Source: Acidobacteria bacterium Ga0074141 (lineage in GTDB: Bacteria > Acidobacteriota > Blastocatellia > Pyrinomonadales > Pyrinomonadaceae). From it: DNA of 64,000 bases. Location of the stretch: NCBI GenBank assembly GCA_001464665.1, contig LNDP01000014.1:310001-374000 (forward strand), written 5' to 3'. A program made the position numbers and the translations under genes. Each line of letters begins with the position of its first letter. Within the stretch, counting starts at the first letter, position 1. Positions 36,506 to 44,528 of this stretch are shown here, in pieces. The notes under the pieces were generated by a model that worked only from the letters and a program-made list of their open reading frames with translations, ran no database searches and was not told the origin of the DNA.

Positions 36506-37153
36506 ATGTCATTTAGGTTTACTGAAATAATTGAAAAAGAATATCTGGACCGGTCGATGAGCTTTGCCGAATATGACGCGCTTGTCGATACGCTGGTAGC
36601 GGAGAACCGCACGACGGGCCCGAACCAATTGCAGGCGCTCGTCGATTTTACGCGGCTTAATCAGGTTCGAATGCGACGGCTTATGAAGACCGTTTCGCCT
36701 GAGGGCGCTTCGGCCGATAAGTTGAGGTCGATAAGCGGACGACAGGTTTGGCTCGTCATAACCGAAGGCTGGTGCGGCGACGGGGCACAGAATGTTCCGG
36801 CGATCGAGGTGTTGGCCGGTGAGTCTCCGAACGTAGAAACGCGGTATATTTTACGGGATGAGAATCCGGAGCTTATCGATCGCTTCCTGACCGGCGGCTC
36901 GCGCTCGATTCCCAAGGTCATTGTTCTCGACCGCGAGACCCGCGTGGTTCTCGGCAGTTGGGGGCCGCGTCCGGCGGCGGCACAAGAGCTTTTCGACCGA
37001 CTTAAGTCCGAAGGCGTTGACAAACCGATCATTCTGGAAGAGTTACAGCGTTGGTACAACGCGGATAAGGGACGTTCGGTCCAGACTGAAATGGCTGATG
37101 TCGCGTGCAAATGCGAGGAATTGGCCGAGCAGAAACTGGCAGTGTTCGCCTGA
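36506..37153 (+). CDS. Thioredoxin-fold protein with monothiol WCGDG motif
   Basis: 215 aa, cytoplasmic. Helical N-terminus, then a thioredoxin fold with W-C-G-D-G-A-Q in place of W-C-x-x-C, leaving only Cys90 of the usual redox pair, and a cis-Pro segment (S-I-P-K-V). A C-K-C pair at residues 201-203 near the C-terminus could be the resolving or metal-binding site. Related 'thioredoxin family' proteins with W-C-G-D-A-A-Q occur in several phyla. GAGGTG is 6 nt before the ATG. It follows the Rrf2-type palindrome and precedes the YceI lipoprotein gene, supporting a thiol stress role. Confidence 0.82.
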   Translation: MSFRFTEIIEKEYLDRSMSFAEYDALVDTLVAENRTTGPNQLQALVDFTRLNQVRMRRLMKTVSPEGASADKLRSISGRQVWLVITEGWCGDGAQNVPAIEVLAGESPNVETRYILRDENPELIDRFLTGGSRSIPKVIVLDRETRVVLGSWGPRPAAAQELFDRLKSEGVDKPIILEELQRWYNADKGRSVQTEMADVACKCEELAEQKLAVFA

Positions 37154-37199
37154 TCAAAATTTTACTTTCGAATAAAAACACTTGAGGAGAGATATCTGA

Positions 37200-37859
37200 A
37201 TGAAGATCTTTGCTGTACTTGTAATTGCGCTCGCGTTATTCACGGCGGCGTGTGAGGACCCGGCGGCCAACAAGCCGCGGGCGACGACCTCGGAACCGAC
37301 GAACGCTACGTCGTCAAACACGGCCGTAACCGCGGCGACACCTGCAACAAAGGGCGAGGCACTTGCCTTGAACCCGGAGAATTCCAACGTCGAGTTCGTC
37401 GGTTCGAAAGTGACCGGAAAGCACGATGGCGGCTTTGAAAAATTCTCGGGAACGATTGACCTGGTTAACGGCAAGCCCGAAGAGAGCTCGGTCAGCGTTG
37501 ATATCGATATGGCCTCGGTCGTGACGGACGCGGCCGGACTGACCGATCACCTCAAGACCGGTGATTTTTTTGAGGTCGAGAAATATCCGAAGTCGACGTT
37601 TGCTTCGACCAAGATCGTTGCCGATACCGCCAAGGGTGCGAATGCCTACACGGTGACCGGGGACCTCGAGATGCGTGGCGTCAAAAAGTCGATCACCTTC
37701 CCGGCGACCATCACGGTTACGGAGGCCGACGTTGCGGTCAAGGCAGAGTTCGCGATCAACCGCAAGGATTTTGGCGTTAATTATGCCGGCATGGCTAATG
37801 ACTTGATCCGTGATGATGTTGTCCTGCGGCTTGATCTGAAGAGCCCGCGGAAAAAGTAA
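37200..37859 (+). CDS. YceI-family lipoprotein
   Basis: 219 aa with a lipobox ending at Cys18 (L-F-T-A-A-C), a Thr/Ala-rich spacer and a YceI lipocalin-like domain (about 50-215: N-S-N-V-E-F-V-G-S-K, H-L-K-T-G-D-F-F, V-T-G-D-L-E-M-R-G-V, F-G-V-N). YceI proteins bind polyisoprenoid-like ligands, for example isoprenoid quinones, in the periplasm. Start ATG 37200 follows GAGGAGAG. It is probably co-transcribed with the monothiol thioredoxin-like gene 46 nt upstream, hence possibly within the Rrf2 regulon. Confidence 0.9.
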   Translation: MKIFAVLVIALALFTAACEDPAANKPRATTSEPTNATSSNTAVTAATPATKGEALALNPENSNVEFVGSKVTGKHDGGFEKFSGTIDLVNGKPEESSVSVDIDMASVVTDAAGLTDHLKTGDFFEVEKYPKSTFASTKIVADTAKGANAYTVTGDLEMRGVKKSITFPATITVTEADVAVKAEFAINRKDFGVNYAGMANDLIRDDVVLRLDLKSPRKK

Positions 37860-37875
37860 GTAACTTTTTTAGCTT

Positions 37876-37954
37876 GCTGCGGCGTCCGTGCCCCGAAGGT
37901 CGTATTCTGTCTTCTGTCTTCTGTCTTCGGACCGGGAAGGCCGGACGCCGCGGC
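37876..37954 (+). repeat. Hairpin element with three 7-bp tandem repeats in its loop
   Basis: Arms at 37876-37892 and 37939-37954 pair over about 15 bp (GCGGCGTCCG core with one bulge). The 46-nt loop includes three exact copies of TTCTGTC (37904-37924). It lies between the YceI gene and the oxidoreductase gene. It could be a transcription end with a large loop, or a small mobile palindrome. Confidence 0.6.
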
Positions 37955-37976
37955 TGGAATTTTCTGAACGTGCGAA

Positions 37977-38996
37977 ATGAAAGCTTGGGTCATTAACAAT
38001 TTCGGGATCGACGAGTTAAGCCTCGAGGACCGGCGAGTTCCGGCGATCGGCGAGAGCGAGGTGCTCGTCAAGTTTCACGCAGCGTCGATAAATTTCCGCG
38101 ACCTGATGGTCGTTGAGGGAACTTACAACCCGAAGATGAAATTGCCGGCGGTTCCGTTCTCGGATGGAGCGGGCGAGGTGGTCGAGGTTGGGAGCAGCGT
38201 TACGAAATGGAAGGCTGGCGATCGGGTTATGCCGATCTTTGCTCAGCTTTGGTTTGATGGCGACCCGAATGCGGAGATCAGGAAGTCCTCGCTTGGTGCG
38301 GGGAGTTCATGGGAAGGCACGCTCCGCGAATTCGGTGCTTTTAATGAGAGCGGCCTTGTCGCAATCCCGTCGCATTTGAGTTATCAGGAAGCGGCGACGC
38401 TTCCGTGTGCGGCATTGACGGCATGGCATTCGTTGGTCGCCTCAGGTGACGTTAAGCCGGGCGAGACGGTCGTCACGCTCGGGACCGGCGGCGTTTCGGT
38501 GTTCGCACTTCAATTTGCAAAGGCGGCCGGAGCGCGAGTGATCGCGACATCGAGCAGCGAAGAAAAACTCGAGCGGCTCCGCGAACTCGGAGCGGATGAG
38601 ACGATAAATTATCGCGAGCGTGAGGATTGGGACAAGGCGATCCTCGAAATTACCGGCGGCCGCGGGGCCGACCACGTTATCGAGGTCGGGGGTTCGGGCA
38701 CGCTTCCGCGTTCAATAAACGCGACACGGTTTGGCGGCCACATCGCAATGATCGGTGCACTGACCGGTGCGGCTTCGTTCAACCCGACGTCGGTCTTTAT
38801 GAAGGCCGTTCGCGTGCAGGGAATTTATGTGGGACATCGGCGGATGTTCGAGGAGATGGCGAGAGCGATCGAGGTCAATCAGCTTCGCCCGGTCGTCGAT
38901 TCGACATTCGGTTTCGGGGACGTAAAAGCTGCTCTTCATCACATGAAGGACGGGAAACACTTTGGAAAGGTCGCGTTCGACTTCGACCGAAATTAG
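37977..38996 (+). CDS. Zinc-independent MDR-family quinone oxidoreductase
   Basis: 339 aa of the medium-chain dehydrogenase superfamily, NADPH-dependent. Motifs: H-A-A-S-I-N-F-R-D, P-F-S-D-G-A-G-E-V, A-A-T-L-P-C-A-A-L-T-A-W and the Rossmann segment V-V-T-L-G-T-G-G-V-S. The catalytic zinc ligands and the four-cysteine structural zinc loop of alcohol dehydrogenases are absent, so a quinone or enone reductase is most likely. It lies in the same direction as the OYE, SDR and trxA genes (26 nt to the next gene) and fits a set for detoxifying electrophiles. Confidence 0.88.
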   Translation: MKAWVINNFGIDELSLEDRRVPAIGESEVLVKFHAASINFRDLMVVEGTYNPKMKLPAVPFSDGAGEVVEVGSSVTKWKAGDRVMPIFAQLWFDGDPNAEIRKSSLGAGSSWEGTLREFGAFNESGLVAIPSHLSYQEAATLPCAALTAWHSLVASGDVKPGETVVTLGTGGVSVFALQFAKAAGARVIATSSSEEKLERLRELGADETINYREREDWDKAILEITGGRGADHVIEVGGSGTLPRSINATRFGGHIAMIGALTGAASFNPTSVFMKAVRVQGIYVGHRRMFEEMARAIEVNQLRPVVDSTFGFGDVKAALHHMKDGKHFGKVAFDFDRN

Positions 38997-39022
38997 GATC
39001 ATTAACGAGCATGGGAGGGATT

Positions 39023-40099
39023 ATGAATACACTTTTCGATAAATTACAGATCGGCAATATTGAACTTAGCAACAGGATCGTTTACGCACCGATGACGCGT
39101 AGCCGGGCGGATGACGAAGGCGTTCAGCCGGAATTCGTGGCCGAGTATTACGGCCAGCGGGCGACTGCCGGACTGCTGATAACCGAGGCGACGAATGTTT
39201 CGGCGATGGCGAAAGGCTATGTCCGCACACCGGGGATGTACACCGAGGAGCAGATCGAATCGTGGCGAACGGTCACGGACCGCGTTCATGCCGACGGCGG
39301 AAGGATCTTTATGCAGATCTTTCATACGGGCAGGATCGCTCTGCCGGACTTTTTGCCGGCGGGAACAGAGCCGGTCGCACCTTCGGCGGTCGCTGCCGAG
39401 GGACAGAACTACACTGACGCGGGGATGAAGGAATTCGTCGTTCCGCGTGAGCTTGAGATTGAAGAGGTGAAGGCGATCGTTGGCGAATTTGCGACGGCCG
39501 CGGGCAATGCGATCAAGGCCGGATTCGACGGCGTTGAGATCCACGGAGCGAATGGGTATCTGATCCAACAGTTCCTTTCGACCAACGTCAATCTTCGCAC
39601 CGATGAATACGGCGGCTCCATCGAGAATCGCTCGCGATTTCTGCTTGAGATCGTAGATGCGGTCGCGGCCGAGATCGGATGGGAGCGAACGGGCCTTCGG
39701 CTTTCGCCGGGCGGCGAGTTCAACGACATCAAAGAAGACTATGCAGAAGAGCTTTACGACTACGTAATCGATGAATTGAACAAACGAAAGCTCGCCTATC
39801 TGCACATCGGCACGTTCGATCAGAATCGAGATTGGCATCCGGTTATTCGGCCGAAGTACGATGGAATATATTTAGCTGGCGTCGGGTTTGATAAGGAACG
39901 CGGCGAGAAAACGCTGGCCGAGGGCGGTGCGGACGCGATAGTCTACGGCAAACTGTTTCTTGCCAATCCGGACCTGCCCGAGCGATTCCGCCGCAACGCT
40001 CCGCTCAACGAGTGGGACGACAGCACATTTTACACGCCCGGCGAAAAGGGCTATACGGACTATCCGACGCTTGAGCAGGCCGCGTCAGCGGGAAAATAA
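39023..40099 (+). CDS. Old Yellow Enzyme-family alkene reductase (NemA-like)
   Basis: FMN-dependent NADPH:2-enoate/quinone reductase, 358 aa. The TIM barrel shows N-R-I-V-Y-A-P-M-T-R-S-R, G-L-L-I-T-E-A-T, the H-x-x-N pair of substrate-binding residues in I-H-G-A-N-G-Y-L-I-Q-Q-F-L, and D-E-Y-G-G-S-I-E-N-R-S-R-F. Start ATG 39023 follows GGGAGGG; the frame is open far upstream, overlapping the MDR gene in another frame, but the barrel begins here. Five nt separate its stop from the SDR gene, so they are co-transcribed. Confidence 0.95.
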   Translation: MNTLFDKLQIGNIELSNRIVYAPMTRSRADDEGVQPEFVAEYYGQRATAGLLITEATNVSAMAKGYVRTPGMYTEEQIESWRTVTDRVHADGGRIFMQIFHTGRIALPDFLPAGTEPVAPSAVAAEGQNYTDAGMKEFVVPRELEIEEVKAIVGEFATAAGNAIKAGFDGVEIHGANGYLIQQFLSTNVNLRTDEYGGSIENRSRFLLEIVDAVAAEIGWERTGLRLSPGGEFNDIKEDYAEELYDYVIDELNKRKLAYLHIGTFDQNRDWHPVIRPKYDGIYLAGVGFDKERGEKTLAEGGADAIVYGKLFLANPDLPERFRRNAPLNEWDDSTFYTPGEKGYTDYPTLEQAASAGK

Positions 40100-40104
40100 A
40101 CACG

Positions 40105-40944
40105 ATGGAAGAGAAGAAAGTTTGGTTGATAACCGGTTGCTCGACCGGGCTCGGGCGGGACCTCGCGGAGGTCCTGCTAGAGCAAGGCTATCGTGTCGTT
40201 GCGACAGCGCGAAAGCTTGATTCGATAAAGGACCTCGCCGAACGATTTCCGGAGCATGCCCGAATTGCCGAGCTCGATGTCACCGACCGTGGGCAGATCG
40301 CGGCTGCGGTCGATCATGCGGTCAAGGAGTTTGGTCGGATCGACGTGCTGGTCAACAACGCGGGTTACGGTTTGCTCGGTGCGATCGAGGAACCGAGCAC
40401 AGAGCAGATCCGGGCACAGTTTGATACGAACGTTTTCGGAGCGGTCGACGTGATGCGGGCAGTGCTGCTGCAAATGCGAGAGCAAAAGAGCGGCCACGTT
40501 CTAAATATGTCGTCCGTCGCCGGCTTTATCGCATCGGGTTCGGCCGGGTATTACGCGGCGACGAAGTTTGCCCTCGAGGCGCTTTCGGAAGCACTGGCGC
40601 AAGAGGCGGCCGATCATGGAATAAGGGTTACAATAGTCGAGCCCGGGCCGTTTCGGACCGATTTCGGCGGGCGTTCGCTTTCGGGGCCGGAAGGGCAGAT
40701 GCCAGATGTTTATCCCGGAACGCAGCGGTTCCTCGATTATTTTGCCGAGGTTGATAGAAAGCAGGCAGGTGACCCGAGAAAGGCCGCTCAGGTTATGATC
40801 GACGTTGTCGAATCGGACGAGCCGCCGCTTCGGCTTCCGCTCGGGGAGATGTGCATTACGCGGATCGAGGCCGAGCTTGAAAAGGTGCGAGCGGATATCG
40901 CTCCCTGGCGGGCGGCGTGCCTCGACACGGCGTTTGACGAGTAA
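40105..40944 (+). CDS. Short-chain dehydrogenase/reductase
   Basis: 279 aa classical SDR with T-G-C-S-T-G-L-G cofactor motif, N-N-A-G, and active-site S (M-S-S-V-A-G-F) and Y-Y-A-A-T-K-F. Arg after the first strand (T-A-R-K) suggests NADP preference. Substrate unknown. It directly follows the OYE gene and its end lies five bases before the promoter region with the Rrf2-type palindrome that precedes trxA. Confidence 0.9.
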   Translation: MEEKKVWLITGCSTGLGRDLAEVLLEQGYRVVATARKLDSIKDLAERFPEHARIAELDVTDRGQIAAAVDHAVKEFGRIDVLVNNAGYGLLGAIEEPSTEQIRAQFDTNVFGAVDVMRAVLLQMREQKSGHVLNMSSVAGFIASGSAGYYAATKFALEALSEALAQEAADHGIRVTIVEPGPFRTDFGGRSLSGPEGQMPDVYPGTQRFLDYFAEVDRKQAGDPRKAAQVMIDVVESDEPPLRLPLGEMCITRIEAELEKVRADIAPWRAACLDTAFDE

Positions 40945-40948
40945 GCGA

Positions 40949-40977
40949 TTGACAACTGTAACAAATATAGTTACAAT
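40949..40977 (+). promoter_or_regulatory. Distal trxA promoter with Rrf2-type operator inside
   Basis: TTGACA (40949-40954), 17-nt spacing, TACAAT (40972-40977). A perfect TGTAAC-N7-GTTACA palindrome (40957-40975) fills the spacer and reaches into the -10 box. It matches the operator of the Rrf2 gene at 35809-35827 in both arms and in the 7-nt gap, though the spacer bases differ. Confidence 0.72.
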
Positions 40978-41001
40978 AAGAAGTATTGTTAGTCGGTTCG
41001 T

Positions 41002-41030
41002 TTGCGAGAGCCGGAAACGTTGGCTATAAT
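41002..41030 (+). promoter_or_regulatory. Proximal trxA promoter
   Basis: TTGCGA (41002-41007), 17-nt spacing and a perfect TATAAT (41025-41030). Transcription would start near 41037, 17 nt before the trxA ATG. No palindrome overlaps it, so it could give constitutive trxA expression beside the regulated distal promoter. Confidence 0.65.
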
Positions 41031-41053
41031 TCGAGTTTTTGGAGAAAAAGATA

Positions 41054-41380
41054 ATGGGAAATTTTGCACACGCAGTTTCAGATACAGAGTTTGAGACAAA
41101 TGTTTTGGGAGCGGACAAACCGGTCCTCGTGGATTTTTGGGCAGAGTGGTGCGGGCCGTGCCGGATGATCGCTCCTTCGGTCGAGGCCGTTGCCGAGCAG
41201 CTTTCAGGCAAGGCCGGCGTTTACAAGATGAACGTTGACGAGAACCCCGAGGTGCCGCAGCGTTTCGGTATCCGCGGTATTCCGACGCTGATCGTCTTTA
41301 AGGGCGGGCAGGAGCAGGAGCGGATCGTCGGAGCCGTCTCACAAGAGCAGATCTCAAGGGTCTTAGAGAAGTACGTTTAA
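41054..41380 (+). CDS. trxA: Thioredoxin
   Basis: Cytosolic protein-disulfide reductase, 108 aa from ATG 41054, which has GGAGAAA 9-12 nt upstream. The W-C-G-P-C active site and the cis-Pro segment G-I-P-T-L complete a canonical thioredoxin fold. An in-frame TTG at 41039 would add five residues (M-E-K-K-I) but the ribosome site favours the ATG. Two tandem promoters precede it, the distal one overlapped by the Rrf2-type palindrome. A short terminator follows 24 nt later. Confidence 0.96.
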   Translation: MGNFAHAVSDTEFETNVLGADKPVLVDFWAEWCGPCRMIAPSVEAVAEQLSGKAGVYKMNVDENPEVPQRFGIRGIPTLIVFKGGQEQERIVGAVSQEQISRVLEKYV

Positions 41381-41403
41381 CCTCCCGATAACGTAAGAAA
41401 ATA

Positions 41404-41428
41404 ATGAGCCGCTCGGTCGGCTCATTTT
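41404..41428 (+). terminator. Rho-independent terminator after trxA
   Basis: Eight-base stem ATGAGCCG/CGGCTCAT with a short loop, followed by TTTT. Situated 24 nt after the trxA stop. Confidence 0.85.
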
Positions 41429-41435
41429 TGCGCAT

Positions 41436-41469
41436 GAAAAAGCCCGAGCCGATGATTGTCGGCCCGGGC
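41436..41469 (-). terminator. Rho-independent terminator after the FG-GAP protein gene
   Basis: On the minus strand an 11-base stem (GCCCGGGCCGA with TCGGCTCGGGC, one mismatch) is followed by TTTTT. It sits 25 nt beyond the stop of the minus-strand gene, back to back with the trxA terminator. Confidence 0.85.
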
Positions 41470-41493
41470 ATTCTAATTTCCACGATCTACTTA

Positions 41494-43197
41494 CTAGAAC
41501 GTAAAGACATTTGCAACAGGATCGTCGCCGCTCTGTCCCCACGGTGCCGTGACCGTTCCGCTGGTCGAGCCTTGAAACCAGAAGGCGGACTGACCGGCAG
41601 AAGCGCTCGGCCTCCAAATAGCCGGGTCGGTTTTCCCGTCGCCATCGTAATCGCCAGGAACCGGGAGATCGGTAGCGGAGGCACCGAAGATCGAGACCAC
41701 AACACCGTTATCCGAACTGCGTCGGTGCCACCACTGGATCGATTCCGCGGCACCACGAACAACGGCGAGGTCGGTTTTGCCATCGCCATCGTAGTCACCG
41801 GGTACAATAACGTCCGCCGGCGTTCCGAAGATCTCAGTTTTTACGCCTGCCGTTGACTGATTGAACCAAAAAACCGCGTTTCCGCCGCCGTCATTACGCT
41901 GGACAACGAAGTCGTTTCTACCGTCGCCGTCATAATCGCCCGGTGCGGTGAAGTCGCCATTTTGTCCCCATGGAACAAATGTTATCGCACCGCCAGGATT
42001 GTTGAGCGATCCGCGATAGAACCATGTGCTCTGGGCACCGGCCGTCGCTCCGCTTCGATAAACTGCCACATCGGCTTTGCCGTCGCCGTCATAGTCACCG
42101 ACAACTCCCGGCCGATCTCCCGCTTGGCCAAAGTCATCGATCCGAACCGTATTGTTCGAACTTTGAAGGATATAGAAGAAAGCATTGCCGCTCGGCTGGC
42201 CAGTACCGATCGGACGCCAAACCGCGATGTCGGATTTTCCGTCTCCGTCATAGTCAGCCGGGACAAAGATATCTGTCGAGATGCCCCATTCTGCCGTCTG
42301 CACGTCATTTGTGCCGTTCCAGTTGATGAACCATGTCATCTGCCCGCCGGCTCCGCCGCCTGTATTTCGCACAACGGCAAAGTCGGTCTTGCCGTCGCCG
42401 TTAAAGTCGACGACGTTTTGAGCCGGAGCGACCGGGCCGCTCGAAGTTACCGAAGCCCAAGTGGTTCCGACTCTGAGGCCGTCAAAAACGCCGGCCGGGT
42501 GGGACGAAGCCGAACCTTGGCGGATGGCATAAGAACCGGGAGCAATATCGGACGAGGTATCCGTCGCCGTGATGGTCGGCGAAGCCGGCTCACCGCCAGG
42601 AAGCGCCGGGTTTATGTACATAACGACCGTATCATTATCCACACCGTCAACCACCGTGTATTTCACCACTACCAAGTAGGTCGTGTTCAGGGCGTATGTA
42701 TTACCGGTCCAGACGATCGTGTCCGATCCGGTCGCCGCTTTCGAGAGGCCGAAGGCAACTCCGTTCGAAGCGTCCCTTCGCGCAAAAACGCGTCCTCGAA
42801 AGATCGTGCTTATAGGGTCTGGTCCGAGGTGAAAGAAATACCCGCCGCCGAGCGTTTCAGGTGCCGCAGAAAAGTTCACCATGAACGCAGCATAGACGGT
42901 GCCGGAAGACTGCACGGCGAACGTTTTATGCGCGTCCTCGCCACTGGTCGTGAATCCGACGGCATTTCCGACTCCCGAGCTCGGGTAGCCAGTGTAAGAA
43001 AGCCCAGGGGAAACGACCGTCAGCGGGTTGGTACCGGCACCGCTATGGGCCGTCCAGCCGTTGGCCGTAAGCAACTGCCCGGCCGCAAGGTCAAAGTCCT
43101 CAACCGCAAGCGGCGTTTGCCCTTGGGCTGTGACGGCCGCGAAAATCGCGAACATACCGAAAAGTCCGCGGACTAAAATTGATATCTGATTTTTCAT
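41494..43197 (-). CDS. Secreted protein with FG-GAP/VCBS-like repeats
   Basis: 567 aa. Signal peptide (to V-T-A-Q-G-Q near 26), a beta-rich N-terminal domain (about 30-255) of the concanavalin/LamG-like look (Y-A-A-F-M-V-N-F-S, Y-F-F-H-L-G), and a C-terminal part with six repeats carrying calcium-binding-type D-Y-D-G-D-G-K-(T/S)-D followed by I-A-V-W-R/V-V-R. The repeats should fold as a beta-propeller. The repeat type matches that at the end of the sugar dehydrogenase at 52.5 kb. Function unknown; cell-surface or extracellular. Confidence 0.85.
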   Translation of the reverse strand: MKNQISILVRGLFGMFAIFAAVTAQGQTPLAVEDFDLAAGQLLTANGWTAHSGAGTNPLTVVSPGLSYTGYPSSGVGNAVGFTTSGEDAHKTFAVQSSGTVYAAFMVNFSAAPETLGGGYFFHLGPDPISTIFRGRVFARRDASNGVAFGLSKAATGSDTIVWTGNTYALNTTYLVVVKYTVVDGVDNDTVVMYINPALPGGEPASPTITATDTSSDIAPGSYAIRQGSASSHPAGVFDGLRVGTTWASVTSSGPVAPAQNVVDFNGDGKTDFAVVRNTGGGAGGQMTWFINWNGTNDVQTAEWGISTDIFVPADYDGDGKSDIAVWRPIGTGQPSGNAFFYILQSSNNTVRIDDFGQAGDRPGVVGDYDGDGKADVAVYRSGATAGAQSTWFYRGSLNNPGGAITFVPWGQNGDFTAPGDYDGDGRNDFVVQRNDGGGNAVFWFNQSTAGVKTEIFGTPADVIVPGDYDGDGKTDLAVVRGAAESIQWWHRRSSDNGVVVSIFGASATDLPVPGDYDGDGKTDPAIWRPSASAGQSAFWFQGSTSGTVTAPWGQSGDDPVANVFTF

Positions 43198-43415
43198 ATT
43201 TTTCGTGCCCCGAAACAGAGTTCACACTGCCCGCATAACTGAAGCGGACTTACCCGGACCTCTGTCCGAAATGGTAAAGGAATTCAAACTGTCTAGAACT
43301 TCTCTAATTTCCTACTATTCTCGGAATAAATCAATGGCCGAAAGGCAGCCCGGTAAAATAAAATTAACGTGCCTACGGGTCGATTTGGTAAACTGTTGAT
43401 TCGCGGTACATCTTA

Positions 43416-44525
43416 ATGTTTCTTCGCAGCCTCAATTTGCTGGTTTTTCCGGTCGCCGTTGTCTTGGCGGCAGGGGTATCTTTGCAAGGACAGAACAGGC
43501 CGCCGGCAGAGAAGGACGACGAGCGGATCGTTGTGCGCACGGACCTCATTGAGGTTCCTGTGGTCGTTACCGACGTCGCCGGAAAACTCGTGAGAGGGCT
43601 TAAGGCCGGAGACTTTAGGGCGTTTGAGGACGGTGCGGAGCAGGAGATCGCGGAGTTTCGGACATCGACCGAGCCTTTTGATGTTGCATTGTTGCTCGAT
43701 ACCTCCGGTTCGACGCGGTCGGAACTGAACCTGATCCGGCGGGCGGCGTCGAGATTCATCGCATCTCTGCGGGAAGGTGACCGGGTGGGATTAATTGCCT
43801 TTCGAACAGACACGATCGACGGACGATCGAAGGCGAGTATCGACGTTTTGACAAGCATCACCGGCGATCGGCGAGAGCTGAATCAGGCCCTCGATTCGGT
43901 CGCGACTAGCAACGGAACGCCGTACTATGACGCTCTGGTGACGACTGCGGAGCGAATGCTTAAGGGCGGTGAAGGGAATCGTCGGCGGGTGCTGGTCGTG
44001 CTTGGCGATGGGGTCGATTCGACCAGCGAAAACGCCTTTAACGACGCCGAAGATGAGCTTTTGCCGCTAGGAATTGCGGTTTACTTTATCAGGGTCGATA
44101 CGCGGCCGTTCCTAGAGGAGAATCTGCTCGGCGACTGCCAGATCGCGATGCGATTTTCGGTCGCTCAGCTTCGGCGATACTTCTCTTCGCTCGGGTCGCG
44201 AGCCGAGCGGACAATGGATTTCTGCAAACTCGGCGATTTTGAGCGGCTGGCGGTGAGCAAAAAGCTTTACCAGATCGCCGATGACGAGATGGCGAAGCTC
44301 GCAAAGGCGACCGGCGGGCGAGTTTTTCCGGTAGCCGATCTTGCGGAGGCGGGAGCGGCATTTGCATCGATCGCCGAGGACATCGGGACGACGTATTCGC
44401 TCGGATATTACTCGACGAACGAGAAGCGGGACGGTAAATTTCGGCGGATACGGGTAGAATTGAAAGATAAGGCAGGGAAGTTCGGCGTGCGTGCCCGCGA
44501 GGGCTACACGGCACCGACAAATTAA
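43416..44525 (+). CDS. Secreted VWA-domain protein, acidobacterial type
   Basis: 369 aa: signal peptide (V-F-P-V-A-V-V-L-A-A), a short beta domain (V-V-V-T-D-V-A-G-K-L-V-R-G-L), and a VWA domain with MIDAS D-T-S-G-S-T and L-G-D-G-V-D-S-T. Same architecture as the protein at 17.6 kb, but without its glycine-rich insert; instead it has an extra segment near 225-280 with two cysteines. deoB starts 3 nt after the stop, so the two genes are likely on one transcript although their functions look unrelated. Confidence 0.87.
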   Translation: MFLRSLNLLVFPVAVVLAAGVSLQGQNRPPAEKDDERIVVRTDLIEVPVVVTDVAGKLVRGLKAGDFRAFEDGAEQEIAEFRTSTEPFDVALLLDTSGSTRSELNLIRRAASRFIASLREGDRVGLIAFRTDTIDGRSKASIDVLTSITGDRRELNQALDSVATSNGTPYYDALVTTAERMLKGGEGNRRRVLVVLGDGVDSTSENAFNDAEDELLPLGIAVYFIRVDTRPFLEENLLGDCQIAMRFSVAQLRRYFSSLGSRAERTMDFCKLGDFERLAVSKKLYQIADDEMAKLAKATGGRVFPVADLAEAGAAFASIAEDIGTTYSLGYYSTNEKRDGKFRRIRVELKDKAGKFGVRAREGYTAPTN

Positions 44526-44528
44526 GCT

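Noticed and set aside
38627-39022. N-terminal extension of the Old Yellow Enzyme overlapping the MDR gene
   Set aside because: Out-of-frame translation of the MDR gene; true start at 39023 has GGGAGGG and matches the barrel start.
41962-43176. 404-codon plus-strand frame opposite the FG-GAP gene
   Set aside because: Mirror of the aspartate/glycine-rich repeats on the minus strand; protein composition is Arg/Ser-rich nonsense.
43205-43399. 64-aa frame upstream of the second VWA gene
   Set aside because: No ribosome site, A/T-rich third positions and no recognisable features; probably chance.
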